This document shows positions 20,872 through 30,587 of a stretch of DNA of 64,000 bases, one piece after another. Source of the DNA: Agroathelia rolfsii (taxonomy: Eukaryota; Basidiomycota; Agaricomycetes; Amylocorticiales; Amylocorticiaceae). The stretch spans positions 3,631,001 through 3,695,000 of the forward strand of contig JABRWF010000005.1 of assembly GCA_018343915.1 (NCBI GenBank), in the 5' to 3' direction. Made by a program: the position numbers and the translations under genes. Numbering within the stretch: position 1 is the stretch's first letter; the number at the start of each line of letters is the position of its first letter. The notes under the pieces were generated by a model that saw only the letters and a list, made by a program, of their open reading frames with translations, was not told where the DNA came from and searched no databases.

Positions 20872-21754
20872 TGTCACAGGTCTATAACTGAAGGGCAAAC
20901 TATGACTATGAATACTATGAATATTGTAAAGAATTACTATGAAAAGACTGTAGATAAAGCTTAAGGAAAAAACAGTAGGTTACCTAGCCTAATCCAAGGC
21001 TAGGAATGACGCTCTTAGGGTTTCCAACCCTAATGTTGATTATAAGGGAGTCTACTATGACTTTGACAACTATAATGCTATAACTATGACTTAGGACAAG
21101 GAAAGCAATACAGTGGGAACTTAGAGGCTTAGAGGAAGCTTAGGACAGTAAATAACAATGATGGTATTGACGAAAGAGGTCTGTGAGATGGGGAACATCT
21201 CTTAGACCTTAAAGGTTTAAATACATGGCTGTACACTATTGTTCTCTACTTTGGTACGCTCTACTGACTTCTAACCTTTACTAAATAATCCAATATAATC
21301 CCTAAGTTCCTCCTTGATTGTTCCAGTGATTATCAGCATGTGTTGTAGTTCCTGTGTACCTGTGATAGTGCCTGAAGATAGGAAAATGTAAAGTTACGCT
21401 CTTTTGTGTGACGTGACCGTGACATGTCACAACCAGCGCGGCAGTGATAGTAAGGGAGCGGAAGTAACAATAGGCTTATTTCTGAGCCTTAGCTCAGAAC
21501 TAAGCTATAGCTAAGTAGTGAACTATGATCCACTATAATATACTGTGACTTAGAAATAATATACTATGACTTATACTTTACTATGGCATCTATAGCTTGA
21601 TTTATAGCTTGATAAAATAAAACTTAAACACCTAAGTAATTCCATAGCTATCCTGAATAAACCTAGGTATATACTTGGTAAACCTGGATATATGCTTGGT
21701 AAACTTGAATAAATGCTATTGAAGCTATGATATGGCATAACCAGGGTTGTGACA
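20872..21754 (-). repeat. 5' LTR of element 2 (883 bp)
   Basis: Right copy on the + strand; upstream in element sense. The target duplication CCTCT follows at 21755-21759. Confidence 0.95.
21177..21223 (-). promoter_or_regulatory. Element 2 LTR promoter: TATA box and inferred RNA start
   Basis: In element sense, TATTTAAA (21223-21216) lies about 27-34 bp before ATCTCACAGACCT (21189-21177), the self-primer sequence that should be the RNA 5' end. The block is kept in LTR-A near 8541-8586 and, less perfectly, in the solo LTR-B. Confidence 0.55.
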
Positions 21755-21759
21755 CCTCT

Positions 21760-22080
21760 CTGGCTCCCAACTTCTGCTCTCCACCCTCTACAATTCGGGC
21801 GTCGGAACCAGCAACCCCTTGCTCGGCGCCCGACTAGAGTCCCGGAGTCTTTTCCTCTTCTCACGTATCCTGTTTTCCCATCATTTTCCCTACACGTTCT
21901 GGTACCCTTGTTTACATAGATAGTTTCAGCCCATTTGTGCTCCATATTCCATTTCCCACTCTCCGTCTCACTTCATTTCTATTCCTCTTAGTATCCTCCT
22001 ACTACTATAGTATTTATACCAACCTAGCATGTACCTAGCTACCTTAGTTTGGAAATCAACTTAGTTCCCCTTCTCCTGTC
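21760..22080 (+). repeat. 3' LTR of element 1, fragment 2
   Basis: Continues the LTR after the duplicated CCTCT, matching the 5' LTR up to CTCCTGTC. The last five bases CTGTC are the target duplication of element 3, repeated at 23114-23118. Confidence 0.9.
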
Positions 22081-23113
22081 TGTTGAACTATTGTAGTTCT
22101 TGGGTTGTATAGTGTGGCTATATGCTAGCTCACAAGTTACCTATTGTGAAGCAAACACTTACTTGTAAAGAAAAGTACAGGCTTTGGGTTGTTCCTAAGA
22201 TAAGGCAAGGTTTCCTAGGATAGGAAGCAATTAGTAACTTTGCTATACTGAAGATAAGACTATAGCCAGTGTCCCTTTGAGACTACCTACTTGTTTCCTT
22301 TAGGAAAAGCTTGTTGTCTTGTCTTGTAGACTTTGTAAGTCTAGGGTGAAGTTAGTACTCTAGGAGCTAGTCTTGTAGACTATTTAACTCACTATTTTTG
22401 AGTGAAATAACTTGTCATTTCCAGCCAAATTTGCTGGTGCTTATATAATACAAAATATTCTAATTTCTACTAGATTAGTAAGCCAATCCTGTGCTTATCT
22501 AATCCGCTTAGTAAGAAGGATTGCTTACAAATCAGCTTATAAATCAGCTTAGTAATATTCCTATTTTGCTGAATAATATGCTTGGTAAGCAATCTGTGTG
22601 CTTAGTAAGTAATTTGTATAGTATTAGTAAGTAAAATATCTATTGATCTCAATATCCTATTATTAGATCTGTATTAGTAATATTTTATAAATATTACTAA
22701 TATTATGAATTTGCTTAGTAAATATTTTGGTGATTTATAAGCAAGGATCTAGGGCGTGAAAAATCAATTAGTAATATTTACAATGATTATTGAGAAATGA
22801 ATATTTAAATGGAATTGTTTAATATTTATGAAAAAGATATTCATAAATGATAAAGTCAAGTGACCTTAGATATGATAATCTTATCTCTGATAAGATTAGA
22901 TATAATGAAATATTGAAAATATTAAATAAAAGAATATATGCATATTATTTCAATAAATATATGCATGTAAAGAATTGTTAATATCTCAACAATGAACGGT
23001 TGTAAAAACATGAAATAAATAATTATGTATGATATGATGTTAGATGATTATTTGAAGTATTCATTAGAATTATTGGAAAGATATAAAGCTTGTGAATATT
23101 CAATCTTTCAACA
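22081..23113. mobile_element. Solo LTR of an unrelated family (element 3, 1033 bp)
   Basis: It starts TGTTGAACTA and ends CTTTCAACA, with short inverted ends TGTTGAA/TTCAACA, and is flanked by CTGTC on both sides. It is AT-rich with no reading frame over 60 codons and shows no similarity to the other LTRs here. A solo LTR is the simplest reading; a short non-autonomous LTR element (TRIM-like) is the alternative. Orientation is unknown. Confidence 0.8.
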
Positions 23114-23118
23114 CTGTC

Positions 23119-23297
23119 TGACTCCTATTCTGGACCGCAACTAGGCAAGGGCCTGATACATATGTCTTGGCCAAGTCTGGTCACCCCTCTCCTTCCCTAT
23201 CCACTCTCCCATCTCTACTCCTGTTTACTCCATCTCCGCTTCCGTTCCGCTCTACCCCTTCCCTTTTCTGCTATCTCCGTCCGTCCGAGACTTAACA
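23119..23297 (+). repeat. 3' LTR of element 1, fragment 3
   Basis: Resumes at the base following the duplicated CTGTC and ends CTTAACA, followed by the element 1 target duplication TAGTC at 23298-23302. Confidence 0.9.
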
Positions 23298-23306
23298 TAG
23301 TCACCC

Positions 23307-24178
23307 TGTCACAGGTCTATAAACTATAACTATGAATACTTATGAATATTTATAAAGGATTGCTGTAGAAAAGACTAAGAATACTTAATTAGTAAACAAT
23401 AGGTTGTAAAGCCTAATCCAAGGCTAGAAGTGATGCTTCTAGAGTTTCCAACCCTAAGGTTAACTATAAGGGAGTGTACTATGACTTTGACAACTATAAT
23501 AACTATGACTATGACTTGGGGCAATGGGAGCAGCAAAATAGGGGCTTAGAGGCGTAAAGAGAACCTGGGGCAATAAAGAACAATGATAGTATTGACAAAA
23601 GAGGTCTGTAAGATAGGGAACATCTCTTAGACCTTAGTAACTTAAATACATGATTGTATACTATTGTTCTCCTACTTTGGTATGCTTTTCTAGTTACTAA
23701 TCCTTACTAAATAATCCAATATTATTCCTAGGTTCTTCCTTGATTGTTCTAATGATTATCATAATGTATGGCAGTTCCTGTGTAACTGTGATAGTGCCTG
23801 AAGATGGGGAATGCAAAGTTATGCTCTTTTGTGTGACATGACACGTGACATGTCACAACCAGTGCAACAGTAAAAAGGAGTGGAAATAGTAATATACCTG
23901 CTTCTAAGCCCAAGGCTTAGAACTAAGCTTTGACCAAATAATAAACTATAGTTTACTATGATATACTATGACTTATAGATGATATATTATATATTATAGC
24001 CTCTGTAGCATGATTTGTAGCTTGATAATAATATTAACAAATACTTGAGTGATTTCATGGTTATCTTGAGTGTATGCTGAATAAATCTGGGTATATGCTT
24101 GGTAAACTTGAATATATGCTTGGTAGACATGATTGAATGCTATTTTATCTATGGCATGATACTATTAAGGTTGTGACA
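23307..24178 (-). mobile_element. Solo LTR-B of the element 2 family (872 bp)
   Basis: TGTCACAGG...TTGTGACA, the same orientation and ends as the element 2 LTRs but with many substitutions. The target duplication CACCC is at 23302-23306 and 24179-24183. No internal sequence is attached, so it is a solo LTR left by recombination between two LTRs. Confidence 0.9.
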
Positions 24179-24183
24179 CACCC

Positions 24184-24345
24184 TAATCATAATTCTGTTC
24201 TTATAAGTAACCTCAGGGTTGAAAACCCTAGAGGTATTACTTCTGGCCCTAGATTAGGCTACATTAATTATTCTTTATATTTCATAGTATTTCACAGTAT
24301 ACATTATCATAGTATTCATAGCTAAAATCACAGTATTGCAGGATA
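24184..24345 (+). repeat. Old LTR-A, right fragment
   Basis: After the CACCC duplication the sequence (CCTCAGGGTTGAAAACCCTAG, then GGCCCTAGATTAGGCTA) matches the reverse complement of the element 2 LTR start region and so continues the LTR cut at 8717. The right end is eroded and its exact limit is a guess. Confidence 0.6.
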
Positions 24346-26090
24346 TTGCTTTAGGCCTATGATTTTACAAGTCAATCTATGTAATATAAATTTATTTAGA
24401 ATTTCTTATTATTTTTCCGAATTTTTCCTGATTTTTCTCAATTTTTTGGTATATAATATGTATATTATATAAGCAGATATTACATAAGCACTCTGATGAC
24501 TAAGTAAGTCATGTGACCAGTCATCATATAACTGGCCCTCATGTAACCACTAGTCATGTGATATATTATGTAAGCAAGGCCTAGAGCATAGGTCTAGACT
24601 ATAACATCATCATAGACTCATTATAGTGCAATATCACATTATACTTAGCATTACCATGTACAGACTATGTACCAAGTACACAGACCAGGTAGAATTAGTA
24701 TATAACCCTGTAGTATTTTTACCTGAAGACCCTAGATTTGTTCTCTTTGTCTTCAGATAAGTATAAATAGTGCTTTGTATTCAATAGTTAGCTAACAGAA
24801 TAACACTTTGTCTTCAGAGTCCCTATCTCCCTCTCTCTCCTCCCCTACCAAATCCTCTCTGCTTAGTGCTAGGAGGTTGTAAGTATGCTCCATGCTGCTT
24901 ATAGAAGAGACAAGCTTAGTGCAAGTCTCTGTGTGCATGCATAAAACAGGTCCAGCCCTAGTAGTGACTATTTGCATTAGTAGAAACACAAACCACATAG
25001 TACTCAGTACACTCAAGCAAGTAAAGGCCCTGCCCTGCACTTGTCAAGGTTAAGATACCCCAATACATATTTGTGTACACAAGATTATTGGTGTCTCAAT
25101 AGTATTCTTTGCTTGAAAGTCTAGCAGACTTAGAGTAAAGCCTAGGGATTGAAGAGCTCTAGTGTGAGTGACAATAAAGACCGTGCACAGGGAAGTGTAC
25201 ACCCTTGCATCCTAAGCCTTAGGAGAAGTAAAACAATCATTACTGGTTACCCCATACCTTAGAGGGGTTTTTATAGGCCTTAGTTGAGTTTTAGTGACAA
25301 GAGTCAGGTGTGCTCTTGACATGTAATATAGACTACTCTAATACATTTTCACCTTACAGGAATGGTAATTCCACATTGATTTCTATGCATATATTTACTA
25401 GCATTGGGTAAGAAATTGGATTTAGGTAAGGGTTGTATATACATTATACTCTTCATTAAGATCAGGATAAGATTCTCTATTATGGATGAGGTGCTTGATG
25501 TTTATACAGGTGATAGACATTACTTCATGGCCTGTTTGCTTTTGCCAACTTGATTTTTCAAATTGCTCCAGGACTTCAAAAAGGCAAGACAACTTAAAAA
25601 GGTATGTATATAAATAATTTTAATCTCTATCACTTTACCATTACTAATGATGCTATTCCTGCTGCAGCAGGGTTGTGTAACCGGGTTTGAGCATGGATTC
25701 TAGTGTACTACAACAATATAGACCCTTGATCTTAATACTAATATGCTAGTTTCAAATTTAATTGTCAACTTTGGCTGTTATTTGCATCATGTATCATGTA
25801 CAAAAACACAATTATTATATGATATAAATATATAAATGAAGCAAACAATACTAGTAGGGAATGAAGCAAACCACAATGGAAAACGGTGTAGCCGGTTACT
25901 TGTTGTGTTTACCCAGCCAGCACCGGGCAGCACCTTAAAAAATAGTGCAACTTGCTTTGAAATCTGCCGGTTCAAATGTACAGGCTACGACCGGAAATTA
26001 CGGTATTCAGTCGTTCGGGCTTCTCACTTGTATATATATATATATATACATACATATATATATCTATGTTGAGTGTCAAAGGGGTTTCAA
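24346..26090. other. AT-rich region, probably decayed transposon sequence
   Basis: No gene was recognised. A promoter-like TATAAATAG at 24762 followed by a C/T-rich tract near 24820 resembles an LTR promoter, but no paired repeat or target duplication was found. The rest is stop-rich on both strands. Confidence 0.4.
26031..26063. repeat. TA microsatellite
   Basis: A run of TA repeats with two TACA interruptions, just left of the duplicated lipase 4 upstream segment. Confidence 0.8.
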
Positions 26091-27054
26091 TTGGACGTAA
26101 TTTTGATGAGTGTGGAGCGGGATTTATCCGTGATCGTCGTATGCATGAAAGTTTATACGGCTTATCGGCAGGAGAATGCGAGAATGCGGAGGAAAGACAC
26201 GGCTGAGGGACCGGATGCAAGCTGACTCAATGTGGTGCCGGGAATATGGCCAGTTCACTGCCGTGACAACCGAAGCTGGCCGGAATCATTGGTGCTGACG
26301 CAATAACACATAGTTTGTGTGGAGATACAAAGATAAACGAACGAAATCTTCGTCTTAAGCTCTTCCAGGCCATGTCTCCCACTATTTGGTACAAGAGGTT
26401 CTATATTAGTAATTAGTTCGTGGTAGACACTGCACGCGACGCAGAGGCGCTTGCTTCGCTGGTGACCTGAGGCTCTGGAAAACAGAATTTCCAAATGTGT
26501 CCAGGGCATGCTTTCTCATAGATTTCATACGTGTAACGCTGGCAGAGATGGCGGTTGAAATCGGCGGTTCAATTAAAAAAGTTGCCGCCGTCGTATAAAT
26601 GCGAAAAATTGCGGTTAATTGATCTGATGACTTTATACTACATGTTTCAGGTATAGGACCTCAGGCCTCATGATCCATTGACATGAGAATGGATATCCCG
26701 TCTATCAATCGTGATTTCCTCCCGCTGCACATGTGAGTCTTGTTACCAGCGTACCATAGCGCGCTAAAAAATACTGTTCTCTATTCTTAGCCTCCTACAC
26801 CTACCGATGTGCTGTCTTTCGTCGGATGGAATGTGCTGCACACTGGCAAATGTGACTATCCCCCCATTGTTTGCCACCCATGGTTCACATCGAAGAATGC
26901 CACTTGACTGTTAATTATACTTTATGTTCTCGTCATCTCAATGTTGCGAGCACTCCTTAAATACCCACTGTAGGCCTCAAGATGAATTCTCCAGCGAGCC
27001 ACTTCATCTTTCCCAATCTCCCCGGTTCAATCTGGTCACCCTTAGTAGAGAGAA
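26091..27054. other. Upstream region of lipase 4, part of duplicated unit
   Basis: Homologous to about 2540-3552 upstream of lipase 3, ending in the same TATA-like and C/T-rich core promoter. No gene is seen. Confidence 0.7.
26957..26963 (+). promoter_or_regulatory. TATA-like element of lipase 4
   Basis: TTAAATA followed by CCCA, 92 bp upstream of ATG 27055, identical in sequence and spacing to the lipase 3 element. Confidence 0.5.
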
Positions 27055-28250
27055 ATGTCGATCGCTTCCTTGTTCAGCCTTTCCGCTTTTCTGTTTGGTC
27101 TTGCCATTGCTGTACCTACCACAGAAAAGAGGGAATCTATCACGGCGGCCAGTACGTCTCAGATAGACTCCTATACTCCGTACACCTGGTTTGCCAGTAC
27201 AGGATACTGTGAGGCATCTGAGACCATCGACTGGTCTTGCGGAAGTGCGTTGCTTTCTTTTTATTTTTCATCAGTGGATTTCAAGCTTAAAAAATGACTA
27301 TAGCAAACTGTGAGGCAAACCCTTCCTTCAAGCCTATTGCCTCCGGTGGAGATGGAAGTGATATTCAGTATTGTAAGAAAATTTTATTAGTTGATTAACA
27401 GTGCCCAATTCATATTATGTGGGCATCAAGGGTACGTTGGATATGACCCAACCCTGGATACTGTCATTGTGGCACATCAAGGAACCAATCCTTCCAAGAT
27501 GTACGTTCCTACTTTGTTATATCATTCAAGGATTACATAACTGATGACACAATAGCCTTCCACTCGTAACTGACGCCGACTTCTTCCTTAAGAAGCTGGA
27601 CTCGACACTCTTCCCAGGTATCAGCGACTCTATCGAGTGTCACAGTGGGTTTGCTGACGAGCAAGCAAAGTATGTAACTCCTCTTCCCGTTATTGGTAGA
27701 TCAGGTTCTTAAGAAAGATTCTCACAGAACTGCCGCTGATGTACTGGCTGCTGTCAAGAAGACCATGTCCACATACAGTGCGACATCCGTCACTACTGTT
27801 GGTCACTCGCTCGGAGCTGCTATTGCACTCTTAGACGCGGTCTACCTACCGCTCTGGCTGCCCTCCTCGACAACATTCAAGACTATTGTTTATGGCTTGC
27901 CTCGAGTTGGAAATCAAGCATTTGCTAACTACATAGACGACCATGCGCACTTGACACACATTAATAATAGGAAAGATCCTATCCCTATCTGCCCTGGCAT
28001 GTCTCTTGGCTTCGTTCACCCCGCTGGTGAAGTGCACATTGAGGATTCTGGAGAATGGGCTAACTGCCCAGGTATGTCTTTTTTACACCATAGCAACCGG
28101 ATCATAAATGTGTCTTTACTCACTGAGTCACCTATTTTAGGCCAAGATAATCCAAGCACCCAGTGCATCGTTGGAGATGTTCCTAACATCTTGGATGGTG
28201 ACGAAAGTAACCATGATGGCCCATACAACGGTATCACCATGGGTTGTTAA
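27055..28250 (+). CDS. Secreted class 3 lipase (lipase 4)
   Basis: Six exons: 27055-27244, 27304-27372, 27431-27500, 27556-27669, 27728-28071, 28141-28250, giving 298 residues with exon lengths identical to lipases 2 and 3. The signal peptide MSIASLFSLSAFLFGLAIAV is nearly that of lipase 3, followed by EKRESITAAST. The catalytic Ser is in GHSLGAA, the acid-region Asp in NNRKDPIPI and the His in GFVHPAGEVHIE; all are present, so the enzyme should be active. AHQGTNPSK replaces AHQGTDPSA. Expected role is extracellular ester or lipid hydrolysis. Exon 5 matches lipase 3 almost base for base except for a short, heavily altered block at 27942-27977, a sign of patchy gene conversion. Confidence 0.92.
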
Positions 28251-28959
28251 ATTTTCATCAAGAGACTGGCATGAAAGGAAACTTTGGAGATATGACTATT
28301 TGTTTCTGTATTTATCTTCATTCTTTTCCTATTTTTCTTTCTTTGAGAGAAGCTTGGGGTCAATTATGATTACTATATTCCTTTTTTCAGTATTCGAAAA
28401 AAAATCCAGATCATTATTCCGCGCTGCTAGACTATGGCTTATGACTAGTAAGCGGCTTCTTAAGGTCCACTGTCTTTAGTTCAACCACTTGTCGTGACAA
28501 TGTATATGAACTACAACATGCATGAACGCTACTAGTCATCGGGTAAAGGAGAAAAGTATCATAAGTGACATGCAATTTTTCTGACGAAGTTGATGTATTA
28601 ACATGAGAGTAAACACACTTGCAATCCAACTCATAGTGTAACCGATTTCAGAATTCTTACCATCTGAATACCACATATATGCAAAGTATTAGTACCGCTA
28701 CGTTACCACTGGCATCAATCATCAGTTTTGCATCAAACATACAAGCTGTCTGTAGACCATCATTCATCATTGATGTTGATCATCACGAGTATGTACCGAT
28801 AAGAGCACGGTAACACTTATATCCACCTGACCATACCAAAATAGCCTTATCCCCTGGATAATTATCCAGTCCTTAGGCTTACGTAGCAGCAAAATAACTC
28901 AGTCACTTGTATCCCCTTGCCTCTTGCTGCGACTTGCCAGTGGAGCCCAACCTCGCCCT
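28251..28959. other. Intergenic region after lipase 4
   Basis: The first ~230 bp match the 3' flank of lipase 3. The rest is unique and non-coding, leading to the membrane-protein gene on +. Confidence 0.5.
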
Positions 28960-30329
28960 ATGGCTGCTACCTCCTGCCAGTGTGCAAACCCAGAGATATC
29001 GCTTGAGTCAAGCGAGTTTGTAGGATTCATATTAGCAGCGATTCTCTATGGTATGTCATCTACAATAGTTGTCTTCTATGTGACTAATATCAGTTCAAGG
29101 GGTTTATATAGTCATAAATATTCTTTCAATACATGCCTTACTTGCAAATTCGAATATCAACAGATCTCGGCGGCTGTTTTATATTGCCTTTGGAACTCTG
29201 CTGTTAATGTTAAATACCATCACGCTTGCATTCTGGGCGTTACTAGGACAAATGGCATGGATATTCCACAGAAATGATCCAGGACCTCCTCAATACTACT
29301 CCAACCACTATTACTATTGGTACATGCTTGTGGGAGATGCCACTCAAAGTGCCGCAAACTTACTCGCAGATTCTCTCATTGTGAGCTCTGGTTGAATAAA
29401 TCGTGCAACATATCAAATCAAGCTTTATTTAATTCAGATTTATCGGTACTATGTCATCTTCAACAGAAAGCTCCGGTATATGATATTACCATCTGTACCA
29501 TTACTATCCTTTATAGGTACGAACGCGAAACCCCTTTTTTCTATTAGTACCAGCGTATCCCTCCTCTCCCCGTTATATCTAAAAAATCGTTTTGCAGTAT
29601 CATCCATTATTGGCCAAGAGGACGTTCGGCATTGGCCCGAGTCCAAAATTTGGAAGTTCAATGGTTTCACAATTATTTGTACTATTGGAGTAAATGTTCT
29701 AGTTACTCTTATGATTTCTGTTCGCCTGTTTCTTGTGTCTCGGAAAGCATACACGACGGTCATTACAATCATGGTGGAATCAGCGGCCTTGTTTACTGCA
29801 GTAGGGGTAGCTGCCTCTGTCGCATCATTAATTGGTAGCTCGATATCCGAAGGCATAATACGATTTTGGTTTATTACGGGGGCGAGTCTCACTCCCATGG
29901 TCACTGGAATGTGCTTCTGACAACTTTTTCTTGTAGGGCGTTTCTGCTCAGCTTATTATACTACGCCTTGCTCTTGGTCCGCGCAAATCTTCAAAACCAA
30001 CCAAGGAAAAACAGATCACATCTAGTCTTGATAACATTCTTCTGACAAAAATCAAACAACTTGAACCAGTGAATGCTGTTAACGTAGCGGCATTCCTTGA
30101 AGATACACACATGTCGGTGTCTGAATGGCACGTGGCCAGTCGAAACATGGTTTATACTGGCGATGAGATGTCTGTATATCAAATGGAAACCACACCTACT
30201 ACAAAAGATGTGGTGAAGACCTACGATATGGAAGCTGGTCCTGTTCTAGAAGACACTGACAGGTCATCTGTATTTACCAAGAATAATGTATATGTACAAA
30301 CTGATACTCTGGCTGCTCAAACACAATAA
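28960..30329 (+). CDS. Uncharacterised multi-pass membrane protein, Agaricomycete-specific type
   Basis: Proposed exons are 28960-29050, 29094-29380, 29438-29899 and 29937-30329, giving about 410 residues. Start ATG 28960 precedes MAATSCQCANPEISLES and a first membrane segment (FVGFILAAILYG). Further hydrophobic segments include GVYIVINILSIHALL, LFYIAFGTLLLMLNTITLAF, YMILPSVPLLSFI, FTIICTIGVNVLVTLMISV, VESAALFTAVGVAASVAS and, after the last splice, GVSAQLIILRLALG. This layout, with a cytosolic hydrophilic tail, resembles the seven-helix DUF6533/DUF6534-like families of mushrooms; the exact family was not verified and no function is known. An alternative intron at 29518-29599 inside exon 3 also keeps the frame. 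The 43-bp first intron is short but has a good branch site (TGACTAAT). Confidence 0.6.
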
Positions 30330-30587
30330 ACCTGAACCTTTAGTTCACATGTATAGAACTAAGTACGCATATACAACATTAATACTCAAACCAAAAAGAG
30401 AAGGAGTCTTTAGATCTTCGATTCGAAAAACAATGATGATGTGTATGTAAGCTATTGGAAACTATGTGCAATGACCAAGAAGTTGTACATGCAAGAAAAA
30501 AATGTATTCGCACCACTATAGGTTCGACAACAAAAAATAAAATAAAAGGAGCGAATAATAAGAGTAAAAAAAAAATCTTGCTATATT

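Larger units (their letters stand above)
15421..21754 (-). mobile_element. Young Ty3/Gypsy chromovirus (element 2), nested in element 1
   Basis: A 6334-bp LTR retrotransposon encoded on the minus strand. LTRs at 15421-16303 and 20872-21754 are both 883 bp and differ at only two positions by eye, both transitions. Ends are TGTCAC...GTGACA and the target duplication CCTCT flanks it. It contains a long intact RT-RNase H-integrase-chromodomain frame. A TAG breaks the protease, and only the C-terminal part of gag is visible, so this copy is probably not autonomous despite its recent insertion. Confidence 0.95.
8718..23297 (+). mobile_element. Degenerate Ty3/Gypsy chromovirus (element 1), host of nested insertions
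   Basis: A full-length but dead LTR retrotransposon with the order 5' LTR (8718-9318), gag, protease-RT-RNase H-integrase-chromodomain, antisense ORF, polypurine tract and 3' LTR. The 3' LTR is broken into 15320-15420, 21760-22080 and 23119-23297 by two later elements. The pieces sum to 101+321+179 = 601 bp, exactly the 5' LTR length. The target duplication TAGTC is at 8713-8717 and 23298-23302. LTR ends are TGT...ACA. LTR differences seen are all transitions (14 in the first 101 bp), and stops fill the coding frames. Confidence 0.93.

Noticed and set aside
21571..21945. 124-codon minus-strand frame across the element 2 LTR and element 1 LTR junction
   Set aside because: It spans an insertion boundary and the target duplication, so it is a chance frame.
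24484..25090. Possible 5' LTR of a Copia element (TATAAATAG at 24762 and C/T-rich tract)
   Set aside because: No second copy, no TG/CA ends with a target duplication and no pol sequence nearby.
29518..29599. Optional intron in the membrane protein gene at 28960
   Set aside because: Both spliced and unspliced forms keep the frame; left unspliced in the model and flagged in the entry.
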